25,687 nt of DNA from an uncultured Collinsella sp. (GTDB lineage: Bacteria; Actinomycetota; Coriobacteriia; Coriobacteriales; Coriobacteriaceae). Location of the stretch: positions 1 through 25,687 of the forward strand of contig UQZM01000028.1 of assembly GCA_900545615.1 (NCBI GenBank), read 5' to 3'. Position 1 is the stretch's first letter, and each line of letters starts with the position of its first letter. The notes below the pieces were generated by a model. The model had not been told where the DNA came from, did no database searches, and saw only the letters and a program-made list of their open reading frames with translations. Position numbers and translations under genes: made by a program. Shown here piece after piece: positions 19,921-25,687 of the stretch.

Positions 19921-21279
19921 ATGCATTTTTTCTCAGTAAGTGATCGTCGTTACTGCTTCGATGAGGTCACTCGCAATTGCTTTCAGGTTGACCAAGCATC
20001 AGAAGATGCGCTTCGCATATTTGAAGCATCGGGAAGAACGGTCAACTCGAAGTTGCTAACAAAGTCACTTGCTGCGAAAGGCTACGACCAAACGACCATA
20101 GCAGAACTTGAAGACGACATTGATGAGTATCAACGATTGTCTGAGCGGACTTTCTTAACAAAAGACACGCCTCGAAAACTTAGATCCATCGAACTCCACG
20201 TTTCACATGCATGCAACCTTGGTTGTAGTTACTGTTTTGCCGGTAAAGGAGATTATGGAACGTCTCCTCTGCTGATGACAGACGAGATAGCCTTCAAGGC
20301 GGTCGACTACCTCGTCGCAAGTTCATCGGAAAACGAAACGCTTGCGATCGTCTTTTTTGGTGGGGAACCCATGATTAACGAGCCGCTGATATGGAAAACG
20401 GTCGACTATTCAAAAAGAATATACCCCAATAGAAACTTTACCTATTCTATTACGACCAACGGAACGCTTTTGAATGACACTGCTGTGAATTCTTTCAAGG
20501 AGCACGGGTTTTCTGTTCTGATTAGTCTCGATGGTACAGGATGCAAGCACGATGCATCGCGCCCGTACAAGACGGGAGGCGGCTCTTTCTCCGATATCGA
20601 CAAAAACGTTCGTCGTTTTTCCGAGTCGTTCCCCTTCGGCGCAAGAGCGACCTTAACAAATAATAACTGTAACCTTGTTGAAGACTATCTTCAGTTTAAA
20701 GAGATGGGCTTCAGAAGGATTTACTTCTCGCCCGTGAGCTCATTCGATGAGAATATCAAACTCGACGAACACTCATTAAACAAAATCAGGGCGGGCCTAA
20801 TAGATTTGGCGGATCAATATCTCAAACAGATTGATCAAGGGGAAAAGCCCTTGTTTAGAACATTGAAAACTGCAGTTGATTTGATTATGAGCAACAGGAT
20901 CGCCTTTGTCGGATGCGGGGCTGGCAGGCGTTTTATTTCCGTGACTCCCGAAGGGGACGTATACCCCTGTCACAGGTTTGTCGGGATGATGCGATTCAAA
21001 ATGGGCAACATCGTCACCGGAATTGACGAAACTAGGTATATTGAAAACTGGAGTCAGGGTGTCGAAAAAAGAATTGACTGTACGGACTGTTGGGCTCGGT
21101 CTTTCTGTGGTGGGGGCTGTAGCTGGGAGGCTGCAGACGAGCACGGCTACTTGCCCAAGAGTCTACACCCTGCATCATGTGAATATAGAAAAATGTGCTA
21201 CGAGATGGCTTTTGACCTTATTTCCCGCCACTCATCTTCGCAGGAGAAAAATCAACGAGAAGCTACTGTATCGGAATAA
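19921..21279 (+). CDS. Radical SAM/SPASM peptide maturase (ranthipeptide-type candidate)
   Basis: This 452-residue radical SAM enzyme probably modifies the two Cys-rich peptides encoded downstream. Residues 1-85 form a peptide-binding-like start (MHFFSVSDRRYCFDE). The SAM cluster motif CNLGCSYC follows at C98, C102 and C105, with the FFGGEP motif at 146-150. The C-terminal SPASM domain has auxiliary Fe-S cysteines at about 332, 350 (DVYPCHR), 387, 390, 396, 400, 420 and 426. This architecture is typical of thioether-forming RiPP maturases. The ATG has GAGG five bases upstream; an in-frame GTG at 19891 would add ten residues. It is the first gene of a plus-strand operon in AT-rich DNA, unlike its neighbours. 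The chemistry is inferred from precursor sequence, not from the enzyme alone. Confidence 0.9.
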   Translation: MHFFSVSDRRYCFDEVTRNCFQVDQASEDALRIFEASGRTVNSKLLTKSLAAKGYDQTTIAELEDDIDEYQRLSERTFLTKDTPRKLRSIELHVSHACNLGCSYCFAGKGDYGTSPLLMTDEIAFKAVDYLVASSSENETLAIVFFGGEPMINEPLIWKTVDYSKRIYPNRNFTYSITTNGTLLNDTAVNSFKEHGFSVLISLDGTGCKHDASRPYKTGGGSFSDIDKNVRRFSESFPFGARATLTNNNCNLVEDYLQFKEMGFRRIYFSPVSSFDENIKLDEHSLNKIRAGLIDLADQYLKQIDQGEKPLFRTLKTAVDLIMSNRIAFVGCGAGRRFISVTPEGDVYPCHRFVGMMRFKMGNIVTGIDETRYIENWSQGVEKRIDCTDCWARSFCGGGCSWEAADEHGYLPKSLHPASCEYRKMCYEMAFDLISRHSSSQEKNQREATVSE

Positions 21280-21448
21280 GCGGTTCAGCGCATTGCTGTC
21301 ACCATTGTGGAGGTGTTCGTTCTTCTGATTACCGTCTGCGAAGCTTATTGCTACATTCGCCGAAACCATTCTAGAAATATGGTGAACTAGACATCTTGGT
21401 TTGTTATACACAATATTGAGGTTTTTCTGCACTCAAAGGGAGGTAGTC

Positions 21449-21652
21449 GTGAAGCATATTCATCCGATTAATCCAGGAAGTGGCGACGAGGCAGGCGTGA
21501 AGCCGATGTCTTTTGACTGCCTCTTGGGCATTACTGACATCTGTACTGTTTATGATAAAGCAGATGGCTGTGGTGCATACGATTACTGCGACTATGACAT
21601 GGATGGCGGCAGCATCTGCGTTGTAGATCACTGTGGCATTGATCAAACGTAG
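21449..21652 (+). CDS. Cys/Asp-rich RiPP precursor peptide 1
   Basis: This 67-residue peptide starts at a GTG with an excellent GGGAGG ribosome site five bases upstream. An upstream in-frame ATG at 21401 has no such site and would add an unrelated 16 residues. The leader (about 1-22) begins with KHIHP. The core has six cysteines at 24, 32, 41, 47, 57 and 62. Five of these are followed by Asp after two to four residues: C32-D36 and C41-D45 with CX3D spacing, C47-D50/D52, C57-D60 and C62-D65. It follows the radical SAM gene by 169 bases and is paralogous to the next peptide (shared KHIHP, DIC..YD). It is probably a thioether-cross-linked RiPP; activity is unknown. Confidence 0.82.
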   Translation: MKHIHPINPGSGDEAGVKPMSFDCLLGITDICTVYDKADGCGAYDYCDYDMDGGSICVVDHCGIDQT

Positions 21653-21682
21653 TCTCTAATTGGATTAAGGTGAGGAGCTGTT

Positions 21683-21862
21683 ATGAAGCATATCCATCCT
21701 GTTGGTTCAAATGAACATCCTCCCGTTGAGCCTTGTTGTCTTGGAGTTGATATATGCAATTTTTACGACATCGCCGAGTGCCCTGTTGCGGATTGGTGCT
21801 ATGTCGATAAAGAATCAAGCTGTGTTTTGCCAGCAGATTGGTGCGATCCAGTTGACGAGTAG
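21683..21862 (+). CDS. Cys/Asp-rich RiPP precursor peptide 2
   Basis: This 59-residue ORF starts at an ATG preceded by GAGGAG and begins MKHIHPVGSN, matching the leader of peptide 1. The core has seven cysteines at 18, 19, 25, 33, 39, 47 and 54. CX3D spacing occurs four times: C19-D23, C25-D29 (CNFYD), C33-D37 (CPVAD) and C54-D58 (CDPVD). C39-D42 and C47-D52 are spaced by two and four residues. The segment C-L-G-V-D-I-C aligns with C-L-L-G-I-T-D-I-C in peptide 1, showing tandem duplication followed by divergence. It begins 30 bases after the peptide 1 stop and is certainly in the same transcript. Its small size makes it easy to miss in gene calling. Confidence 0.82.
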   Translation: MKHIHPVGSNEHPPVEPCCLGVDICNFYDIAECPVADWCYVDKESSCVLPADWCDPVDE

Positions 21863-21940
21863 TTTTGTGGCTAGGAACTATTTGGTCCAATTCAGAATAA
21901 GATGGGAACAAATACCAAAATCTCGTGTCTGGGAGGAGTT

Positions 21941-22048
21941 ATGCCATTATTGCAAGGTCTCGTTGGATTAGCCTTTATACTTGCGTTATATCTGGCACCT
22001 TTTTTAATTCTATTCTTCATTATCCGACTCTTTCTTCGGAGAAAATAG
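21941..22048 (+). CDS. 35-residue membrane peptide of the RiPP operon
   Basis: A 35-residue ORF with a strong GGGAGGAG site four bases before its ATG begins MPLLQGLVGLAFILAL. It is one continuous hydrophobic helix (about residues 4-28) ending in the basic tail RLFLRRK. The predicted topology is N-out/C-in by the positive-inside rule. It is the last gene before the operon terminator, 78 bases after precursor 2, in the same AT-rich composition. It lacks Cys and the KHIHP leader, so it is not a third precursor. It could be a small immunity or transport-accessory peptide, but no family was recognised. Confidence 0.6.
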   Translation: MPLLQGLVGLAFILALYLAPFLILFFIIRLFLRRK

Positions 22049-22112
22049 GAGTGTCACGCAAACATTAGCGTAGCTTTCTTCCAATATGAGCCGAGCATTG
22101 GCAAGTGGAATA

Positions 22113-22160
22113 AGAAGCCCGACCGTTCGCCACATGAAAGTGATCGGACGGGCTTCTCTA
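22113..22160. terminator. Terminator of the RiPP operon (bidirectional)
   Basis: AGAAGCCCGaCCG (from 22113) pairs with CGGaCGGGCTTCT (to 22157) with one mismatch and is followed on the plus strand by CTATTTAA. On the minus strand the hairpin is followed by TTATTCC. It ends the plus-strand operon about 65 bases after the small membrane peptide and may also serve decayed minus-strand sequence beyond it. Confidence 0.75.
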
Positions 22161-22251
22161 TTTAACCCGGGCCGCCACCCATAGCGGCTTTCCAAGCGTA
22201 TTCTCAGTGCAAAGCAATCGTCAGTTTAATCCTATGCGCTGATACCGCATT

Positions 22252-22377
22252 TCATTTGTTCGGCTCGAATTCTACGGCCTGGCAACCCTCGCACTCTCCG
22301 GCAAATGGATTGAACGCGAAGGCAGAGATGATGTGTGCGTGGACATCGAGGCTGCTGTAGGCAACATACTGGGACAT
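22252..22377 (-). pseudogene. IS110-like transposase N-terminal remnant
   Basis: A 41-codon minus-strand ORF begins MSQYVAYSSLDVHA and continues HIISAFAFNPFAGE before losing family resemblance and stopping. This matches the start of IS110-family DEDD transposases, where the LDVH aspartate is the first catalytic residue and is followed by a strand of the I-x-A type. The rest of a transposase of about 350-400 residues is missing, so it is a decayed fragment. It lies between the RiPP operon terminator and the ABC exporter gene. A further protein-like tail (PLWVAARVK, stop at 22158) in another frame may be part of the same debris. The family call rests on a short match. Confidence 0.45.
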
Positions 22378-22748
22378 GGACCCCCGCTGCGCGTGGTATG
22401 CGGCCCGGCATATTCATTGCCGTCCAACCCCGTGTAGTTGCAGCAAAGGGTGGAACCTCAATGCTCAGCTCATGTTGTCCGTGGGACACGAGAATCGTAA
22501 GTACACTTTGGTGCGATTCTCACGCTGATACTGAGCCACCTGGAATAAGATACGTCGCGACAACACTTCGCTTCACCTCTGTCTCGACAAGATGACGTAG
22601 ACTAAAGTTTCCTTTAGTAAGAGAACGAGAACTATATCTGAAAGCGTTGCGATGGCGTGAAGGCACCGAGTCCGAACCGCCTGAATGCTACGTGCATCTG
22701 CATCGCCTTTTTGTTATCTCTGCCAGTTGGGTAGCACTACACTTGTCA
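22378..22748. other. Non-coding gap with small hairpins
   Basis: No gene is supported in this gap between the transposase remnant and the exporter stop. Two small inverted repeats are visible: GAGAATCG facing CGATTCTC (about 22492-22522) and ACTAAAG-tttc-CTTTAGT (22601-22618). Neither is a clear terminator. It is probably mobile-element debris. Confidence 0.4.
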
Positions 22749-24401
22749 TCATTTACCCTGGTACATGCTGCCTAAATCCACTACCCCTTCTACCGCGCCG
22801 ACCATCTCGTCATCGTGAGAGACAACGATGATCAGCTGGCTTTGCTTGTTGCGCTTAACATAGGCCGCAAGCTCGGCGCGGCTTACAGCGTCTAACCCAG
22901 TCGTGGGCTCGTCGAGTACCAAAACTGACGACTTGCGTGAAATCGCCGACCATAAGTACACTCGGCGCAGCTCACCGCCCGAAAGCGCGGAGCAACGTTT
23001 CCCGAGCAACTCCTTCACGCTGTTTTCCAGCGAAAGTAGGCCATCTACACCCCGGTGATAGGAAGAAAAGGGCGTGTCGAAATACTCTAACAGCTCTTTC
23101 ACCGTTTCGTCCGGCGCGAAGCACGACTGTGGGCAGCACGATATCTCTCTCGCACGTATGTAATCCAAGTCGCATTCTTCGATTGGCACGCCGTTGTATT
23201 TTACTTTGCCTTTCGATGAGTATAGCCCGAGCATCAAGTAAAGAAGTGACGTCTTGCCTCTTCCGTTTTCCCCAACTATGCAATATGTACCAGGACCGGA
23301 AAACTTGAAAGAAAACCCGCCGAGGACCTCTCGGACAGATCCGTCTGGAAGGGCAACCGAGAATTCCAAATCAGATACCGAAATGTCATTTATTTCATCG
23401 AGTTTAGCTAAATCGGTCCGATTCCACCCCGATCTCTCCTTTTCTCTCGTCGCGATAGCCGTCCTATCCCATGATGCTTTGGCATCTTGATAGGATTTGA
23501 ACAATGACATCATACTTTTCAAAGTCTTAAAGAGAACCGCGAAGTATGTACCGATGATAGTGTACTCGCCTATTGACATAGTTCCGTTAATGATTCGTAC
23601 TCCGGAAACAACAAGTATCACCGCTTGAAACAACGCTGCGAAAAGACCATCGAGCGATGTCAGAGAATATGATAGCTTTCCGGAGCGCAAAACTTTGGGA
23701 AAATAGCTCTTAAACCCAGCGTCGAGCGCTTGTTCGCTCTTGCCGTACGAAGATGCCAGTTGAATGTTGAGAATCTGATTAAGCTGCGATGCAATTGCGG
23801 CGTAAAAGGCGCTGTCCGCCTCTTTCTTCTCATACGTGACCCTATACAAAAGTTTCCTCAACCCAGTAATTACACAGAAATACACGATGAGGAGAATGAT
23901 GGAAAACACCGCGAGAGTTGAATCAATTGACCATATGATAAGCAATACGATGGGAATAGCTACAATGGACAGCGGCGCACTGATGAAATTCGCCAAAACG
24001 AAGGATGAGACCACGCTGGAGTCGGAAATAATCCGTTGCGTTGTATAGGCTGGATCGATGGTCCGACTCACCAAGTAATCGTCTCTTTCAAAACGCAAGA
24101 CGGCCTCCCTGAGAAGATCAAAGGAAAGTCTCGTGCTTATGCGAATGGAAAGTGTTCCTGCAAAATAAGTAAAGAGGGTGGAGAAAACTCCTATTGACGC
24201 AACCAGGAGTGCGAAGAGTGCGGCGTCTCTTTCGCTGCGGTTACCGAGAAGAAAATCTAAAAATTTTCCGTTCACGTATGGCATGGCATAGGAGAGAGCG
24301 GTTCCAATCACCGTGATAGCAATGAAGACGAAAGCCCCTTTTGCTCTGATGAACCTCGAGAGAACGCATCGAATCAAGGAAGGCCCCAATCTACCCGCCA
24401 C
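22749..24401 (-). CDS. ABC transporter, fused permease and ATPase (exporter type)
   Basis: This 550-residue half-transporter has an N-terminal domain with about six transmembrane helices (residues 20-310) and a C-terminal nucleotide-binding domain. The Walker A motif is GENGRGKT at 377-384, the Q-loop Q425, the signature LSGGE at 473-477, Walker B VLVLDEP at 493-499 and the switch histidine H529 (VVSHDDE). All catalytic elements are intact. There is no N-terminal C39 peptidase domain, so it cannot cleave a leader itself. The start is a GTG with a poor ribosome site, so the true start may differ slightly. It faces the RiPP operon convergently and shares its AT-rich composition. Export of the modified peptide is a plausible guess. 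It works as a homodimer, or with a partner not seen here. Confidence 0.88.
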   Translation of the reverse strand: MAGRLGPSLIRCVLSRFIRAKGAFVFIAITVIGTALSYAMPYVNGKFLDFLLGNRSERDAALFALLVASIGVFSTLFTYFAGTLSIRISTRLSFDLLREAVLRFERDDYLVSRTIDPAYTTQRIISDSSVVSSFVLANFISAPLSIVAIPIVLLIIWSIDSTLAVFSIILLIVYFCVITGLRKLLYRVTYEKKEADSAFYAAIASQLNQILNIQLASSYGKSEQALDAGFKSYFPKVLRSGKLSYSLTSLDGLFAALFQAVILVVSGVRIINGTMSIGEYTIIGTYFAVLFKTLKSMMSLFKSYQDAKASWDRTAIATREKERSGWNRTDLAKLDEINDISVSDLEFSVALPDGSVREVLGGFSFKFSGPGTYCIVGENGRGKTSLLYLMLGLYSSKGKVKYNGVPIEECDLDYIRAREISCCPQSCFAPDETVKELLEYFDTPFSSYHRGVDGLLSLENSVKELLGKRCSALSGGELRRVYLWSAISRKSSVLVLDEPTTGLDAVSRAELAAYVKRNKQSQLIIVVSHDDEMVGAVEGVVDLGSMYQGK

Positions 24402-24547
24402 AAAACATCAATCACTGATACCTTACACCTCAACACAACAGGAGCGAAGATTTGCCAATGAGACTGCTTTAAGATTGCCTTGGGCCAATACGGTCTCAAG
24501 CTCTTCCTACAAGAGAGTCGGAATCGGACATCTCCTCCGACGAATCT

Positions 24548-24591
24548 GGCAATCGGGCGATTGAAATATCTTTTTCAACCGCCCGATTGCC
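24548..24591. repeat. Long near-perfect hairpin upstream of the ABC gene
   Basis: GGCAATCGGGCGATTGAAA (24548-24566) faces its complement at 24573-24591 with one mismatch in 19 and a six-base loop. Neither side has a downstream T-run in the usual place, although the stem tip is A/T-rich. It lies between the methyltransferase pseudogene and the ABC gene, and could end the former or regulate the latter. The rest of 24402-24679 shows no gene. Confidence 0.65.
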
Positions 24592-24679
24592 ACAATAGAT
24601 TGGAGCGTCCGCCCGCAAACGACCTCGTTTTACACCCACCAAATCCTTTGCCTTTTGTCGCCTAGGCTAGAAAAATCGC

Positions 24680-25556
24680 TCATAATAACGCAACCAGCCT
24701 GCTCGCTTGAAGAAACCTAAGCCCGTAATGTAGATGTGCAAACTTCCGGACGCCTTGCGCGGCATAGCGCGTATAAACTTCGTCAACCGCCTCAGAAATA
24801 CCTGAGTATCGCGCCAGGGCAAAAGCATACGACGTCGCCGCCATACCCCGCACCCATTCGGAACGCGGACTAATTGAATAGCTGCACAGTATCATCATAC
24901 ATGCATCTAGACCTGATTCCCCAAGTAGCCGACGTATTGATGCGAGCATCGTGGGTCGCCCCTACGCCATCGTCGTCACCCCTATTAGCAGTATTTAGTG
25001 TTTTCCTCTAAATGCGTATCGCCACCCTTAAGAATATGAAGTGTTATATCCAGACCCGATTGTCCCCCATCCCCAACGAAGGGATAAGGAATCTCATCCG
25101 GAATCGGCAGTAACGGAGGATTCACAACGACAAGCGAAAAACATGAGTCATCTCACAGAGGGGAGTAAAGGCTCCCCTCAAGCACCCTAGTTTCGTCATC
25201 CAAAGAGTTGATGGCAGTGTTCTTCTTACAAAGGTCGACAACAAAAGGGTTGATTTCTACAGATGTTACATCCATGCCACAGTTGGTAAGTATCAGGCCC
25301 TGTATTCTGGGGCCAGAACACAAATCGAGAGCCTTCCGTGCGCTCTGCGGTGTAAGGCGCCAATCTCAGCAAATCTGTCCCATAATACTGCGCTGAAGAA
25401 CAAGACGGAACCCCTGAGCCAAACTCCCCTATACCTTTTTAAGGCTAAGACAGGCAAGTTCACGCACCCGGCATATTCCAGAATAACATCCTATTGTTTT
25501 AGATGCTCTACAAGCATGAACAGCCGCGAATCGGAAAGATCTTCTAGTTTCGCCCC
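24680..25556 (-). pseudogene. Class I SAM-dependent methyltransferase pseudogene
   Basis: Decayed minus-strand coding sequence can be followed through three frames. From about 25556 it reads EDLSDSRLFMLVEHLKQ, a TAG at 25491-25493, then LPVLALKRYRG..LFFSAVLWDRFAEIGALHRRAHG. A one-base loss near 25335 is followed by the SAM motif ALDLCSGPRIQGL and VTSVEINP. A TGA at 25153-25155 interrupts just before motif IV, LVVVNPPLLPIPDE, then FVGDGG. A second frameshift lies between about 25050 and 24985. The last frame gives GVTTMA, a TAG at 24962-24964, GRPTMLASIRRLLGE and SEWVRGM, ending at 24680. Three stops and two frameshifts leave no functional product; its longest open piece is 89 codons. The intact protein resembled N5-glutamine/small-molecule methyltransferases. 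The start is cut off at the repeat at 25560. Confidence 0.82.
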
Positions 25557-25559
25557 GAC

Positions 25560-25641
25560 TGACCGCCAAGGGCCAAAATGGCCTCTCCATCCCCAGGCGA
25601 CCGGCTCTGGCGCGCAGAGAAGTGTCCCCAGGTGCCGGCAG
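25560..25641 (+). repeat. 82-bp repeat, right copy (B)
   Basis: This is the second copy of the repeat at 18825-18906, in the same orientation, with 52 of the first 56 positions identical and more divergence afterwards. It keeps the GGCCA-aaa-TGGCC palindrome and the GTCCCCA..CCGGCAG tail. It abuts the truncated 5' end of the methyltransferase pseudogene. The last 46 bases of the window show no gene. Confidence 0.8.
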
Positions 25642-25687
25642 AGACGATATGAGCAGGACATAAAAACATTGAGAGCCCCTGCTGCAT

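Noticed and set aside
21401..21448. A longer start for precursor 1 adding MLYTILRFF
   Set aside because: The GTG at 21449 has a GGGAGG site and aligns exactly with the start of precursor 2; the upstream ATG has neither.
22232..22489. An 85-codon minus-strand ORF overlapping the transposase remnant
   Set aside because: Its sequence is Arg/Pro/Cys-rich without family features, whereas a different frame in the same DNA reads as a transposase N terminus.

Overview
The window looks like chromosomal DNA of a GC-rich anaerobic actinobacterium of the Coriobacteriia, most like Collinsella. This is inferred from the gene set: a homodimeric pyruvate:ferredoxin oxidoreductase, paired LytS/LytTR two-component systems, a UMF1-type MFS transporter, a zinc-dependent phospholipase C-like protein and GTCCCCA-type intergenic repeats. 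No rRNA, tRNA or CRISPR array was seen.

Positions 1-11.8 kb are all on the minus strand. In transcription order they hold an APC amino-acid permease and a metal-dependent amidohydrolase, then histidine kinase 2, LytTR regulator 2, a phospholipase C-like protein and an MFS transporter. After a strong terminator come a glycosyltransferase, histidine kinase 1 (start overlapping the glycosyltransferase stop), LytTR regulator 1 and a YfcE-like phosphodiesterase. The two kinase/regulator pairs are paralogous modules of the sensor-kinase plus LytTR type.

Positions 11.8-18.5 kb hold a plus-strand membrane-anchored C39-like cysteine peptidase whose stop codon lies in a GTCCCCA-type inverted repeat. 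Then come a stand-alone carbamate kinase, a palindrome-rich intergenic segment ending in a very long nested hairpin, and the 1179-residue pyruvate:ferredoxin oxidoreductase. Carbamate kinase and the oxidoreductase both serve fermentative energy metabolism (carbamoyl-phosphate to ATP; pyruvate to acetyl-CoA plus reduced ferredoxin).

Positions 18.8-25.64 kb are visibly more AT-rich and look acquired and partly decayed. The segment is bounded by two same-orientation copies of an 82-bp repeat (18825-18906 and 25560-25641). It contains an FHA-domain ORF, a plus-strand RiPP-type operon, an IS110-like transposase remnant, a minus-strand ABC exporter and a methyltransferase pseudogene with three in-frame stops and at least two frameshifts. 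The operon consists of a radical SAM/SPASM maturase, two tandem paralogous Cys/Asp-rich precursor peptides, a 35-residue membrane peptide and a terminator.

The most notable system is this operon. Both precursors share the leader start KHIHP. In their cores nearly every Cys is followed by Asp after two to four residues, which resembles the CX3D pattern cross-linked by the freyrasin maturase PapB. A ranthipeptide-like Cys-Asp thioether peptide is the leading hypothesis. The second precursor (59 aa) and the 35-aa peptide are short enough to be missed by routine gene calling.
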